Origin: Halalkalicoccus subterraneus
Lineage (GTDB): Archaea > Halobacteriota > Halobacteria > Halobacteriales > Halalkalicoccaceae
Reading direction: 5' to 3'
Length of the DNA stretch: 64,000 nucleotides
Assembly (NCBI RefSeq): GCF_003697815.1
Contig: NZ_RDQG01000039.1
Location: 1-64,000, forward strand
This document shows, piece by piece, positions 25,473 through 34,649 of the stretch (its first letter is position 1; each line of letters opens with the position of its first letter). The notes beneath the pieces were generated by a model. The model was not told where the DNA came from, did not search any database, and saw nothing but the letters and a program-made list of their open reading frames with translations. Made by a program: the position numbers and the translations under genes.

Positions 25473-27611
25473 TTACGCCTGCCAGTCGCCGACGTACTCG
25501 CCGGTCGAGTCAGTTGGGGCGGTATACTGACGGTTCGATCCGGATTCCCACGTCACCTCGCCGCTCTCGTCGATTTTAACGAACTTGAACGCCACCGTCG
25601 TCCCCGCGGGGACGTTCACGTCGTAGTACCACGCTGGGTACTCATAGACGACCTCGTTAAAGAACGGTCCGACCGCACGGTCGGTGTCCCACTCGCCCAA
25701 TTCGTGGACATCACCCATGATGTAGACGTTTTCGCCAGGTTCAGTCTCGGCCTCGTCGACGATGAACCTCACGGAGACTTGGTCACCGCTGAGCACCTCG
25801 TAGCCTCCGAACACGTTACTCTCGGTTCCGTTGTCGTCGACGATATGAACATCGTAGTAGCCACCCGACACCGAGGGCACGTCAACTTCTATCTGCGTAT
25901 CAGACCACGAGACGACTGTGGCATCCGTCGATCCGAACTGCACCGATCCAGCGGTGTCGCCAAATCCCTCGCCGCTTATCGTTACGGTGTGGCCGGGTTG
26001 ACCCATCGTCGGACCGACGTGGCCGAGCGTTGGTTCCGTCGTCGTCCCACTATACTCCCAGACGCAGACAGTCTGCGGCCCAAGTGAGAACTCGTCTATC
26101 GAGCCATCAGCGTTGACGACGGTGTCGAAGCCGCTGAGTAACCCACCGAGGGCGTCCGAGTAGGTGCCCTGCGGAAGCGCTGTGTACACGCCCGACACAT
26201 CGTACCGGTTGAGACTACGGTTGATAGCGACCAGCACGACGTTGTCGCCGAACTCGCGCTCGTAGACGAATACGTCGCTGTTCATCCAGCGCTGCTCGGT
26301 ATCACCGAATGCCAACGCCGCATTCGATTTTCGCAGCGGAGCAAGTGCCTGGATCACTTCGTATGCCGTCGTCGTGGTGTTGAACGACGGCATCGGCTTA
26401 CGATTGTCGGGGTCATTACCGCCGGTAAGATACTGCTCAGTGCCGTAGTAGACCGTGGGAGTACCACGAGAGGTCAGAAGCACCGCCAGCGCCATATCGG
26501 TGTTTCGGGTGTCGCCGCCGGAGGTGGTGAACCGTTCCATATCGTGGTTGTCGATGAAGGGCACTTGGTCGACGACTTGATCGTGTTCGCTCGCCGTCTC
26601 CTGTAACATATCCCAAAAGTCGTTCCAGTCGTCATCGAACTCGCGAAGCACCTGCCGAATCTCCTGACCAAAACGGAAGTCAAGGAGGCTCATTCCGCTG
26701 TCGTTCGAGAACTCGTAGTAGCGCTGGTTTGACTCGTCCGCCCCGAGGAACCACTCGCCGAACGTGAACACGGGCTGATGGTCGTAGATAGTGTCCATCA
26801 GCGTCTTCTGCCACTTCGGAGCCATATGAGCTACGGCGTCGACACGAAGGCCGTCGATACCGGTGTCGAGCCACTGTCTAATGGCGTCCTTCAGGTACTG
26901 GTCGATGTACGCCTCCTGCTGGTCGAAGTCAGCCAGGTTGTACAGGTTCCGGTATATTTGGTCTTCGTAACTGGAGTAGTCGGTGCCGCCGTTGTGGTGG
27001 AAGTAGTCTTCAGGGTCGTTACTGTAGGATGCGACGACCTCGTCGTCATCGTAGAGAACACCGTCCTCCAATTCACCGCCGTCGGTCGACGGCGAGGTGT
27101 GGTTCGGTACAAAGTCGATGACGATCTTGATACCGTTCTCGTGGGCGGTGTCAACGAGGGTCTGAAACGTCTCCATGTCGCCGAAGTAAGGGTTCGGATC
27201 TTGGAAGTCTCGCGCCCAGTAGCCGTGGTACGAAGTACCGCTGTCGGAGTCGACTTCAGTGATGTTCTCGAATGGGGGTGAAATCCAGATGGCCGAGATG
27301 CCCATATTTGTCAAGTAGCCGTCCTCGATTCTATCGATGACGCCCTGCCAGTCACCACCGCAGTACTTTCGTAAATTCGAGCAGTCCTCGCTGTAAAGAT
27401 CGCCGCTCGGATTGTTCGATTCATCGCCGTTTTCGAAGCGGTCCGTGATGATCTGGTAGATGACATCATCGGTGAAATCAACGGCTGCTCTCGGTGATTC
27501 CGTCGTAGCCGTTTGCGTCGCATACGTGAGCTCCGCGTTCGCGCCGGTTCCCGTGACGCCGATGGTTCCGAGGCCGATCCCTTTCAGTAGATTTCTGCGA
27601 TTGAGTTTCAT
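25473..27611 (-). CDS. cgt: Secreted cyclomaltodextrin glucanotransferase (GH13 with CBM20)
   Basis: This 712-residue exported enzyme converts starch to cyclodextrins. It has a twin-arginine signal (N-R-R-N-L-L-K, residues 4-10). The GH13 barrel has nucleophile Asp258 (DGLRVDAVAHM), acid/base Glu286 (FTFGEWFLG) and Asp357 (FIDNHDMER). The blocks NDSGMSLLDFRF and GGNDPDNR...TTTTAYEVIQ are those of CGTases, not plain amylases. Domain C ends near 530, an IPT/TIG domain follows (about 533-615), and a starch-binding CBM20 closes the protein. The acceptor-site Lys in the usual DAVKHM is Ala here. Length equals that known for a haloarchaeal CGTase. Confidence 0.9.
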   Translation of the reverse strand: MKLNRRNLLKGIGLGTIGVTGTGANAELTYATQTATTESPRAAVDFTDDVIYQIITDRFENGDESNNPSGDLYSEDCSNLRKYCGGDWQGVIDRIEDGYLTNMGISAIWISPPFENITEVDSDSGTSYHGYWARDFQDPNPYFGDMETFQTLVDTAHENGIKIVIDFVPNHTSPSTDGGELEDGVLYDDDEVVASYSNDPEDYFHHNGGTDYSSYEDQIYRNLYNLADFDQQEAYIDQYLKDAIRQWLDTGIDGLRVDAVAHMAPKWQKTLMDTIYDHQPVFTFGEWFLGADESNQRYYEFSNDSGMSLLDFRFGQEIRQVLREFDDDWNDFWDMLQETASEHDQVVDQVPFIDNHDMERFTTSGGDTRNTDMALAVLLTSRGTPTVYYGTEQYLTGGNDPDNRKPMPSFNTTTTAYEVIQALAPLRKSNAALAFGDTEQRWMNSDVFVYEREFGDNVVLVAINRSLNRYDVSGVYTALPQGTYSDALGGLLSGFDTVVNADGSIDEFSLGPQTVCVWEYSGTTTEPTLGHVGPTMGQPGHTVTISGEGFGDTAGSVQFGSTDATVVSWSDTQIEVDVPSVSGGYYDVHIVDDNGTESNVFGGYEVLSGDQVSVRFIVDEAETEPGENVYIMGDVHELGEWDTDRAVGPFFNEVVYEYPAWYYDVNVPAGTTVAFKFVKIDESGEVTWESGSNRQYTAPTDSTGEYVGDWQA

Positions 27612-27636
27612 CTGAACTCTGTTGAAAAATTACTAC

Positions 27637-27682
27637 ATACTTTGTTGTAAGTATTATCTATGATAGACTATAATATTAAATT
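27637..27682 (-). promoter_or_regulatory. Promoter and operator candidate of the CGTase gene
   Basis: ATACTT (27637-27642) is repeated inverted as AAGTAT (27649-27654) with a 6-bp spacer, 26 bp before the cgt start. A TATA-like TTTAATATTATA lies at about 27670-27682 on the coding side. The dyad therefore falls near the expected transcription start. The TrmB-family regulator at 36942 is the obvious candidate ligand. Confidence 0.45.
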
Positions 27683-27778
27683 ACTTACTAAGGTAAATAG
27701 CGGAACAAAACGCCTCTGTCAGCGTTTATTGCTGATTTGAGCAACGGAGAAAATCGAAGGTGATGAGGGCACACCCGC

Positions 27779-28861
27779 TTACCCTTCCATGCCGCTGAAC
27801 GACAGGCCACCTTCAATATAGCGCTGAGCGAACAGGTAGACGAGCATGATGGGAGCGGCGAACGTCAGCGCGAACGCCGAGAACCGCGCCCATGGGATGG
27901 AGTACTCGCTGATAAGCGAAAACAGTCCTACAGGTAGGGTGTAGTTGTCCGTCGACAACAGAGTCTGTGCGACAACGAACTCCGTCCACCCCGTTAGGAA
28001 GACGAAGATAAAGACGGTCGCCAACCCCGCCGCCGACAGCGGGATGATGACCTCGGTGACGACGCGCCACGGCGGTGCGCCGTCAACGACAGCTGCCTCC
28101 TCGTAAGAGACGGGGATACCGTCCATGTATGTCTTCAACAGCCATGTGTTAAACGGCACTGCCGTCGCCGCATAGTAGACGGCGAGCGCGAGCTTACTAT
28201 CGTTGAGTCCGACCTGAACGTACACTGCATAGAGGCCGATAAGCAATGCGATACCGAGTCCACCGCCGACCTGCGTCAATAAGACGTAGACGAATAGGAT
28301 TTTTCGTCGGAAGATAAATTCGCGACGTGATAGCGCGTACGACGCCGGAATAATGAGACACATCGCAATGATGACTGTCGGAATCGAAACGGTGAGGCTG
28401 TTCCAGAAAAATTGTTTGAATTCAGAAGGATTCTCGACCCCGTAATCAGAGACATCGAGGAAGACGATCTCGGGCGTGTTTATCACGATCGCGAGATCAC
28501 TCAAGGGAACATTGAGACTAATGGCGTAGCCGGGAATCGCGAGATCACCGATGACCCAGAGAAACGGCTGCAACGACGGATTCTCCGGCAACAACGTCAA
28601 TCCATTCGACGAGTAGATCGAACCGCCCGAACCGGACAGTGCCGCCATTAGAATCCAGTAGATAGGGAACATTAGCCCAGCGACAAGTATGAGTGCGCCA
28701 AGCGTCGACCCGACAACTTTTAACGGCACCATCGGAGAGGTCTCCCCTCGACGGACGCTTTCGATGGTGTACTTCGCATCATGGGCCGTTTCCACCGGAG
28801 TTATTGCGACGTTCCTGACGTCCTCCTTTAGCTTGCGGATGATACCATTTAAAAGGCTCAC
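27779..28861 (-). CDS. malG: Maltodextrin-type ABC transporter permease, MalG-like
   Basis: This 360-residue inner-membrane permease has a soluble N-terminal stretch of about 50 residues, then six spans. The EAA coupling loop is EEAAVVDGAPPWRVVTEVII near residue 260. It overlaps the malF-like gene by four bases. Its position next to CGTase and two intracellular glucosidases points to cyclodextrins or maltodextrins as substrate. The specific symbol is by family and context. Confidence 0.85.
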   Translation of the reverse strand: MSLLNGIIRKLKEDVRNVAITPVETAHDAKYTIESVRRGETSPMVPLKVVGSTLGALILVAGLMFPIYWILMAALSGSGGSIYSSNGLTLLPENPSLQPFLWVIGDLAIPGYAISLNVPLSDLAIVINTPEIVFLDVSDYGVENPSEFKQFFWNSLTVSIPTVIIAMCLIIPASYALSRREFIFRRKILFVYVLLTQVGGGLGIALLIGLYAVYVQVGLNDSKLALAVYYAATAVPFNTWLLKTYMDGIPVSYEEAAVVDGAPPWRVVTEVIIPLSAAGLATVFIFVFLTGWTEFVVAQTLLSTDNYTLPVGLFSLISEYSIPWARFSAFALTFAAPIMLVYLFAQRYIEGGLSFSGMEG

Positions 28862-29823
28862 GAGTCATCCACCCCGTCGGCGAGTCGACCACGCTTGACG
28901 TTCAACCACATGAATGCCCCGATAAAGACAACGGCAATGATAGAGATGGCTGCCCCTTCACCGTATTCGGAAAAGGAGAACGCCTCACGATAGCCGTAGA
29001 CGATGATCAGTTCGTTCTGTCGTGCTGGTCCGCCTTCGTTGAAGACATAGGGGAGAAGAAACTGTTGGAACGACGCTGCTGCGGTCAGGATCGACGCGAA
29101 CAGTACTGGTCGCTTTATCGAGGGAAGCGTCACATGGAAGAACCGGGAGAAGTAACTCGCGCCGTCGACCATCGCTGCCTCGTGCAGTTCATCCGGTACG
29201 TCTTGTAATGCACTGACGGTGATGATGACCATAAACGGATAAGCAAGCCACGCTTCCGTGATATTGTATGCGACGAATGCCATCCAGCGTTCACTCAGCC
29301 ACGCGACAGAGTCGAACCCGAGTGAACTGAGCACCTGATTGGCGAGACCGAACTCCGCGGAACTGAAAATGCCACGCCACACTGTAATGGTGAAGATAGC
29401 CGGTAGGCCCATCGGGAGAATAATAAGAGAACGCATGACGCGTTTCCCCCTTACTCGATCGCCGGTAACGACGAGCGCGATACTGATACTCAATATGAGT
29501 TTCAGTGTGACACTGGTTGCGACGAATAGCCACGTGATTCCAAAGGAGTTCCAGAACGTTGGATCGGTAAGTACTGCAGCGTAGTTGTCTACACCAATGA
29601 ACATCGCCTCGCCAAACGTTAATACTGCCCGCGCACCCTCTCCTGCAAAGAGATTCGCCGGTTCGGCGTTCGTAAACGAGATTCCAACGAGATACAACAC
29701 AGGAAACAGCATGAACGCCGAGAAGACGAACAGTCCGGGAAGGACGAACAGCAGCGATACGTCCCGCTTATCGAGGAATGGGACCTCTTCAACACGATTA
29801 GCGACGCGTGATACGGTACTCAT
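28858..29823 (-). CDS. malF: Maltodextrin-type ABC transporter permease, MalF-like
   Basis: This 321-residue permease has six spans. The EAA loop is HEAAMVDGASYFSRFFHVTL near residue 215. It lacks the large extra domain of E. coli MalF and resembles the short sugar permeases of archaea and Gram-positive bacteria. It starts four bases after the binding-protein gene ends and overlaps malG. Confidence 0.85.
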   Translation of the reverse strand: MSTVSRVANRVEEVPFLDKRDVSLLFVLPGLFVFSAFMLFPVLYLVGISFTNAEPANLFAGEGARAVLTFGEAMFIGVDNYAAVLTDPTFWNSFGITWLFVATSVTLKLILSISIALVVTGDRVRGKRVMRSLIILPMGLPAIFTITVWRGIFSSAEFGLANQVLSSLGFDSVAWLSERWMAFVAYNITEAWLAYPFMVIITVSALQDVPDELHEAAMVDGASYFSRFFHVTLPSIKRPVLFASILTAAASFQQFLLPYVFNEGGPARQNELIIVYGYREAFSFSEYGEGAAISIIAVVFIGAFMWLNVKRGRLADGVDDS

Positions 29824-29827
29824 CTGG

Positions 29828-31084
29828 TTATTCCCAGTTGCTGCGGATCTCGTTCGCCGCCTGTTCTAATGCCGGTTGGGGCTCAGTACTGTCATTGAAC
29901 ATCTCGGTGAGAGCATTCCTCACGGGATCCCACACCTGATTCATCTTCGGATCGGACGGCATTGGGATACCTCGTTCAACGACCTCTGCGAAGGTCTGTA
30001 CTGTATCGGGGAGGTCGTTGTCTTCGACCAGACTCTTGAGCACCGGAATGCTACCGCGCTCCTCTGCGTTCCGTAGCATGAGTTCCTCGTTCGTAACGTA
30101 CCATTCGACGAAATCCTGTGCAGCCACCGTATCGTCGTTGTCCTCTTCCATTCCGGTTGCGAAATACCACATCGTGATACCTGTGTACGGAGTCGGTTCG
30201 CCCCCTTCCACTGCGGGAAGAGTTGTGACCTCATAATTGACTCCTTTTTCGTTGAGCGTCTCGAGATACCAGGGACCGTTAATAGCGAAAGCAGCGTTGC
30301 CCTCGGCAAACACCGACGCTTGTGGTTCGTATTCGGGGTCGTTCGGGGTGTAGGGAACGAAATTCTCAACGGCGAACTCCGCACCGCGGACGACCTCCGG
30401 ACTGGCCACACCAAGTTCCTCATCAGCCTCGGGGTCGAAAATATAGCCGTCGAACGCCTGTAGCCACGGGCTGAGGAAGTATGGATCCGCAAAGGGGTAA
30501 CTTAGGCCGTACTGGTTGCTCGAGGGATCGTGAAACTCGTCCATCATCGACGTCATGTCTGCTACGCTTTCTGGAGCTTCGTCGATCATATCGGTGTTGT
30601 AGATGAGCGTGACGGTCTCGGAATCGTAGGGAAGACCGTAGATATCACCGTCGAACTGAACGGCCTCGGCTGCGGCCTCGATGAATTCATCGATATCGAC
30701 GTTCAGTTGATCGGTCCGGTCGACAAGAAAACCACGTTCGGAATAATCTCCAACCCAATCGTTGGCCCACTCGAAGACGTGTGGACCTTGTCCGGCGGGA
30801 ATGGCGCTCGTCGTCCTCTGGGCCATATCGGAGATATTAGAGGCATTGACGCTGTGGTTCGTCTCTTCTTCGAACTGCTGTATCGCTTCTTGGCGTCCGT
30901 TTCGTTCCGATTCGGCTAACGAGTACCACACTGTTGCTGTACCGGACGGCCCATTACCGGAACCCCCTCCGTTGTTGTCGGAATCCGTTTCGCTCTGTTC
31001 TTCGACACCGATGCACCCGGCCACTGCGCCGGTTGTTGCGATAACACCAGCTTTTTTAAGTATAGTCCTGCGGTCCATTGTCAT
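29828..31084 (-). CDS. malE: Extracellular sugar-binding lipoprotein, MalE-like
   Basis: This 418-residue family 1 solute-binding protein starts MTMDRRTILKK at 31084; the longer frame upstream is non-coding. It has a Tat-type RR, a short hydrophobic region and a lipobox ending in Cys24 (GAVAGC), followed by the Gly/Ser/Asp-rich linker usual for haloarchaeal lipoproteins. The mature part (from TATVWYSLAE) contains the FAINGPWYLE block near residue 266, typical of maltose-binding proteins. It delivers maltodextrins or cyclodextrins to the two permeases that follow in the operon. Confidence 0.88.
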   Translation of the reverse strand: MTMDRRTILKKAGVIATTGAVAGCIGVEEQSETDSDNNGGGSGNGPSGTATVWYSLAESERNGRQEAIQQFEEETNHSVNASNISDMAQRTTSAIPAGQGPHVFEWANDWVGDYSERGFLVDRTDQLNVDIDEFIEAAAEAVQFDGDIYGLPYDSETVTLIYNTDMIDEAPESVADMTSMMDEFHDPSSNQYGLSYPFADPYFLSPWLQAFDGYIFDPEADEELGVASPEVVRGAEFAVENFVPYTPNDPEYEPQASVFAEGNAAFAINGPWYLETLNEKGVNYEVTTLPAVEGGEPTPYTGITMWYFATGMEEDNDDTVAAQDFVEWYVTNEELMLRNAEERGSIPVLKSLVEDNDLPDTVQTFAEVVERGIPMPSDPKMNQVWDPVRNALTEMFNDSTEPQPALEQAANEIRSNWE

Positions 31085-31315
31085 GGATGTATTTGTGATG
31101 AATAAGTAGTTCATCCTTAAATCTTTGGATACCACATGATCGTTAACACAATCAGAATAGAGGATAGAGAGGTAGATACGAAGCACACAGCTTTTTTGTC
31201 ATACTCTATATGAAACTACGGCAGCTTGAGATCTAGAAGCTGCTATGAAATTATACGTAACAAATTCTAGTTCGAGAGCAAGTATTATATGCATGGAATT
31301 CCATTCGCGAGAATA
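31085..31315. promoter_or_regulatory. Divergent control region between malE and malK
   Basis: The 231-bp intergenic region drives malEFG leftward and malK rightward. GCAGCTT (31221-31227) and AAGCTGC (31237-31243) form an inverted repeat with a 9-bp spacer. ATGGAATTCCAT (31293-31304) is a perfect 12-bp palindrome just before the malK start. AAATTATACG near 31249 could be the malK TATA box. A sugar-responsive regulator such as TrmB could use these sites. Confidence 0.4.
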
Positions 31316-32443
31316 ATGGGAACTGTAACACTCAATAATCTTAGAAAAGAGTTCGATAACGGTCAAATCGTCGCCGTCGACGATGTCTCTCTCGACGTTG
31401 CGGACGGCGAGTTTATCACCGTCGTCGGTCCCTCGGGATGCGGGAAGTCAACGACGCTACGGATGCTCGCAGGCTTAGAACAACCGACCTCGGGCCGCAT
31501 TATGATCGACGACGAGGACGTGACCAATGTCCACGCTCGGAAGCGCGACGTAGCGATGGTGTTCCAGAACTACGCGCTCTACCCCCACAAGACCGTCCGC
31601 CAGAATATGGCGTTTGGCCTCCGGATGAGCACGGACCTTTCGAAGGACAATCGGCACGAACGCGTCCGCGAGACGGCCGAGATGATGGGCATCGAGGAAC
31701 TGCTCGACGACCGTCCGAACGAGCTCTCTGGCGGGCAGAAACAGCGCGTCGCGCTCGGTCGCGCTATCGTCCGCGAACCCGACGTATTCCTCTTCGACGA
31801 ACCACTGTCAAATCTCGATGCGAAGCTCCGGACGACGATGCGCACCGAGATTCAGCGTCTCCAGAACGACCTCGGTACCACGTCCATTTACGTCACCCAT
31901 GACCAGGAGGAGGCAATGACGATGGGCGACCGAATCGTCATTCTGAAAGACGGCGAACGCCAGCAGGTCGGCGCGCCAAAGGAAGTATACCGCAACCCCA
32001 TCAACGAGTTCGTCGGGGGATTCGTCGGATCGCCGTCGATGAACTTCATCGAGGTGCTCGCCAGTATCTCCGGGGACACAATTCGTCTCGAAGACGACTC
32101 AGGACGATTTGACTACTGTCTCAACGCCGCCAACTACCCGAACATCTCCGAGGGTGACCGACTCTCATTGGGGATCCGCCCAGAGAGCGTGTACGTTGTT
32201 AACACAACTAAAGGTATCCAGACGACCGTGGAAGTCGTCGAACCCATCGGCAGCGACAATTATCTCTACATGGACCTCGCGCCCAACTTTATCGCTCGCG
32301 TCGACTCCGATGTCGAACCCGAACCAGACGACACTATCGCTATCTCGTTCGACGAAGCGGACGTCCACCTCTTCGACGGCGAAACGGGTGAGTCGCTCAC
32401 CTTCGAAGAACGAAGCAAGACGGTAACGACACCGGTGTCATAA
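31316..32443 (+). CDS. malK: Maltodextrin-type ABC transporter ATPase, MalK-like
   Basis: This 375-residue cytoplasmic ATPase is for the sugar importer. Walker A is GPSGCGKST at residues 38-46, the signature LSGGQKQR near 134, and Walker B VFLFDEPLSNLDAK near 154. The C-terminal TOBE/OB regulatory domain (from about 235) is present, as in MalK and UgpC. The ATG at 31316 gives the standard start MGTVTLNNLRKEF. It is divergent from malEFG, sharing a control region. Confidence 0.9.
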   Translation: MGTVTLNNLRKEFDNGQIVAVDDVSLDVADGEFITVVGPSGCGKSTTLRMLAGLEQPTSGRIMIDDEDVTNVHARKRDVAMVFQNYALYPHKTVRQNMAFGLRMSTDLSKDNRHERVRETAEMMGIEELLDDRPNELSGGQKQRVALGRAIVREPDVFLFDEPLSNLDAKLRTTMRTEIQRLQNDLGTTSIYVTHDQEEAMTMGDRIVILKDGERQQVGAPKEVYRNPINEFVGGFVGSPSMNFIEVLASISGDTIRLEDDSGRFDYCLNAANYPNISEGDRLSLGIRPESVYVVNTTKGIQTTVEVVEPIGSDNYLYMDLAPNFIARVDSDVEPEPDDTIAISFDEADVHLFDGETGESLTFEERSKTVTTPVS

Positions 32444-32502
32444 GCTGACCACGTTCCCGCTCTTGTTTCGGTTCAATTCAGGAATCAGAGCGTTTTCCGA
32501 TC

Positions 32503-34545
32503 TCAGTCAGCGAGCGTCGGTGCTTGTGCACTTACGTCGATGCCAAGTTCGTCTGTCAGCGCGACGGTCGCCAATCGGAGTGCGTGTGGCCACCCTAGCG
32601 GTGTCGCACTGTCGGGCGTGCCATCGTCGAACACCTGTTCCGGTAGGTAACCCGTCTCCATGCAGAGCGGGCCGTCCGGGAGCACAAGCGACAGTAAGTC
32701 ATCTGTTATCATCGCAAATGACTCTGCGCGCTTATCACCCTTCTGACGAAGCAAACCGGTCATGCTTGCGGCGGCGTGTGCACCCCACGCTGTTGAAACT
32801 GTCCAGACTTTCTCGTGGCCCTGTCCACGCTGTCGCCAACTGTCGCCTTCATACCGAACGAGTCCACGAACGTCGTTCTCGTCGGGATCGTACCAGAGAT
32901 TGTCGACCGTCTCCTCGACATGCGAGACGAGTCGGTCGAGGCGTTTGTCATCTACATTGCCGACACGGGCGTAGAACCGGTGCGCCGCTACGAGCGCCAG
33001 TGACGCCGAGTCGTATCGCAGGTCCAACTCGCCTGTCTCGCACTCGCGGAGTGCGTAGATTCCACGGTCGTCGACCCAGAGATCGTCGACCGCCTCGTAG
33101 ATCCGATCGGCCTGCTCCTTCGCGTGCATCGTCGTCTCCGCGGGAAGATCGGCATCAGCGACCGCCGCATACGCGCCGAGGAATGTCGCCGTCGTGTGGC
33201 TGAACCGTCCATTCATGTTCTCCCATGCGTTCTGGCATGCGACGGGCCGGCCGTCGGCGGCGAGCGTGTCATCCAGTCCGTCGAGGGCGGCGTCGAGTGC
33301 TGCCACGACGTCGTCGCAGAGGTCGCCGTCAAGGTCGTCCAGTACCGACGCGAGGAACGTCACGACGCTGCCGGTCTGGTCGGCCTGATAGTCGACGGCA
33401 TCGCCGGCTTCGAGGCGACCGTTGGCCCACCCCGGCGCAAGCGTCCCGTCGCGGGGCCAGACGCGGTGCGGCCACGTCCCGTCCGACTGTTGAGCGGCAA
33501 GGTACGCCCGTGCGCTCCGGTCTGTCCACGCGTCGAGACCTAGGCCGGCGTAGTCGGATACCTCGTTGACGAACAGCGAAATCTCGGCGTCGTCGCGGAA
33601 CCACGTGTAGCCGTAGCCGCCCGAGTGCGCGTAGTAGGGGTCGAAGTCAGGGCCGGCGATACGAAGCCCGGTTTCCGCCGATAGGAGGCGGAGCACGCGG
33701 ATGTCCGCCGCCACCGCGTCGGCGTGCGGCGCATCGTCGGGTAGGTCGAGCGTCTCGGCCTCCGCTGTCTGCCGGAGCGCCGCGACGTCGCCGTACTCTG
33801 CCGCCAGTTCATCGAGTCGATCAAGCGCCGTCTCTCGGGTGGTCGTCCCCTTGTCGGTGAGCAGCGTCACGAGCGACGTCCGTCCGGATTCGAACAGGAA
33901 AAACGCGACGAGATCGCCGCTGAGGCGGTCTTCTTCGTAGCGATCCTCGGAGACCGGTCGTGGCAGGTCGACCGTGGTGTTGTCCAGCACTTCAGCGAAG
34001 CGTATCGGGACCTGACCATGGAGATCCGAGAAGTCGGTTGCACTCCCGACGAAATCATGTTCGGTCATGTGATACAGTTCGACGGCGTCCTTGTGTCGGA
34101 GCTGTCCGATTCGCGTGTCTTGGGCGTTCGGCGCGAAGCCCATATAGGCGACGAGCTCGACGTCGGCTTCGGATCCCTCACCTAGTTCGACGTGCGTCAC
34201 ATGTGCATCGTCGATAGTGAGGTCGTACTGCGTGAGAGCACCGAAGGGGGTCTCACGCTCGGTGACGACGAGCGCCGTCGAATCGTGGTACGTCTGTGAG
34301 ACAGTGTCGTCGGCGTCGAACCAGTATATCTCGCCGTCGACGCGGAGGCCGAGACGACTCCGATCAACGCCGCTGCGTCCGGTCAGCGGGTAACCAAAGT
34401 CGCGAAGTGAACCGTCGCGTTCGATATGGACGAGTCGGCCGCCGAAGCCTGAGAAGAGACCGGTTGTTGAACGGCGTTCACCCGGGAATCGCGTGTCGTG
34501 GCCCTCGTGTCGCTTGTAGTCGTTGAGGGCGTCGCGAAGTTGCAT
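32503..34545 (-). CDS. GH15 glucan 1,4-alpha-glucosidase (glucoamylase-like)
   Basis: This cytoplasmic enzyme of 680 residues has no signal peptide. An N-terminal beta-sandwich (about 1-250) precedes the alpha/alpha barrel. The substrate site is in YTWFRDDAEISLF near residue 313, the catalytic acid is probably Glu442 in the WENMNGRFSHTTATF block, and the end GWPHALRLATVAL is typical. GH15 enzymes release glucose from maltodextrin ends. The ATG at 34545 gives MQLRDALNDYKRHEG; the longer frame runs into the opposite gene. It is divergent from the GH13 gene with 104 bp between. Confidence 0.88.
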   Translation of the reverse strand: MQLRDALNDYKRHEGHDTRFPGERRSTTGLFSGFGGRLVHIERDGSLRDFGYPLTGRSGVDRSRLGLRVDGEIYWFDADDTVSQTYHDSTALVVTERETPFGALTQYDLTIDDAHVTHVELGEGSEADVELVAYMGFAPNAQDTRIGQLRHKDAVELYHMTEHDFVGSATDFSDLHGQVPIRFAEVLDNTTVDLPRPVSEDRYEEDRLSGDLVAFFLFESGRTSLVTLLTDKGTTTRETALDRLDELAAEYGDVAALRQTAEAETLDLPDDAPHADAVAADIRVLRLLSAETGLRIAGPDFDPYYAHSGGYGYTWFRDDAEISLFVNEVSDYAGLGLDAWTDRSARAYLAAQQSDGTWPHRVWPRDGTLAPGWANGRLEAGDAVDYQADQTGSVVTFLASVLDDLDGDLCDDVVAALDAALDGLDDTLAADGRPVACQNAWENMNGRFSHTTATFLGAYAAVADADLPAETTMHAKEQADRIYEAVDDLWVDDRGIYALRECETGELDLRYDSASLALVAAHRFYARVGNVDDKRLDRLVSHVEETVDNLWYDPDENDVRGLVRYEGDSWRQRGQGHEKVWTVSTAWGAHAAASMTGLLRQKGDKRAESFAMITDDLLSLVLPDGPLCMETGYLPEQVFDDGTPDSATPLGWPHALRLATVALTDELGIDVSAQAPTLAD

Positions 34546-34649
34546 TAAGAATGTGACACCGCGCCGGTGTAATAACTCTTGTTGAATTTGTCGTTCACAT
34601 TTTCTAGTAGAAGCGGAACAATGATGTTTCCTCACTCGACTCGTGGAGT

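Noticed and set aside
26778-27281. 167-codon plus-strand frame inside the CGTase gene
   Set aside because: It is a long antisense shadow of a GC-rich gene; the CGTase motifs on the other strand are decisive.
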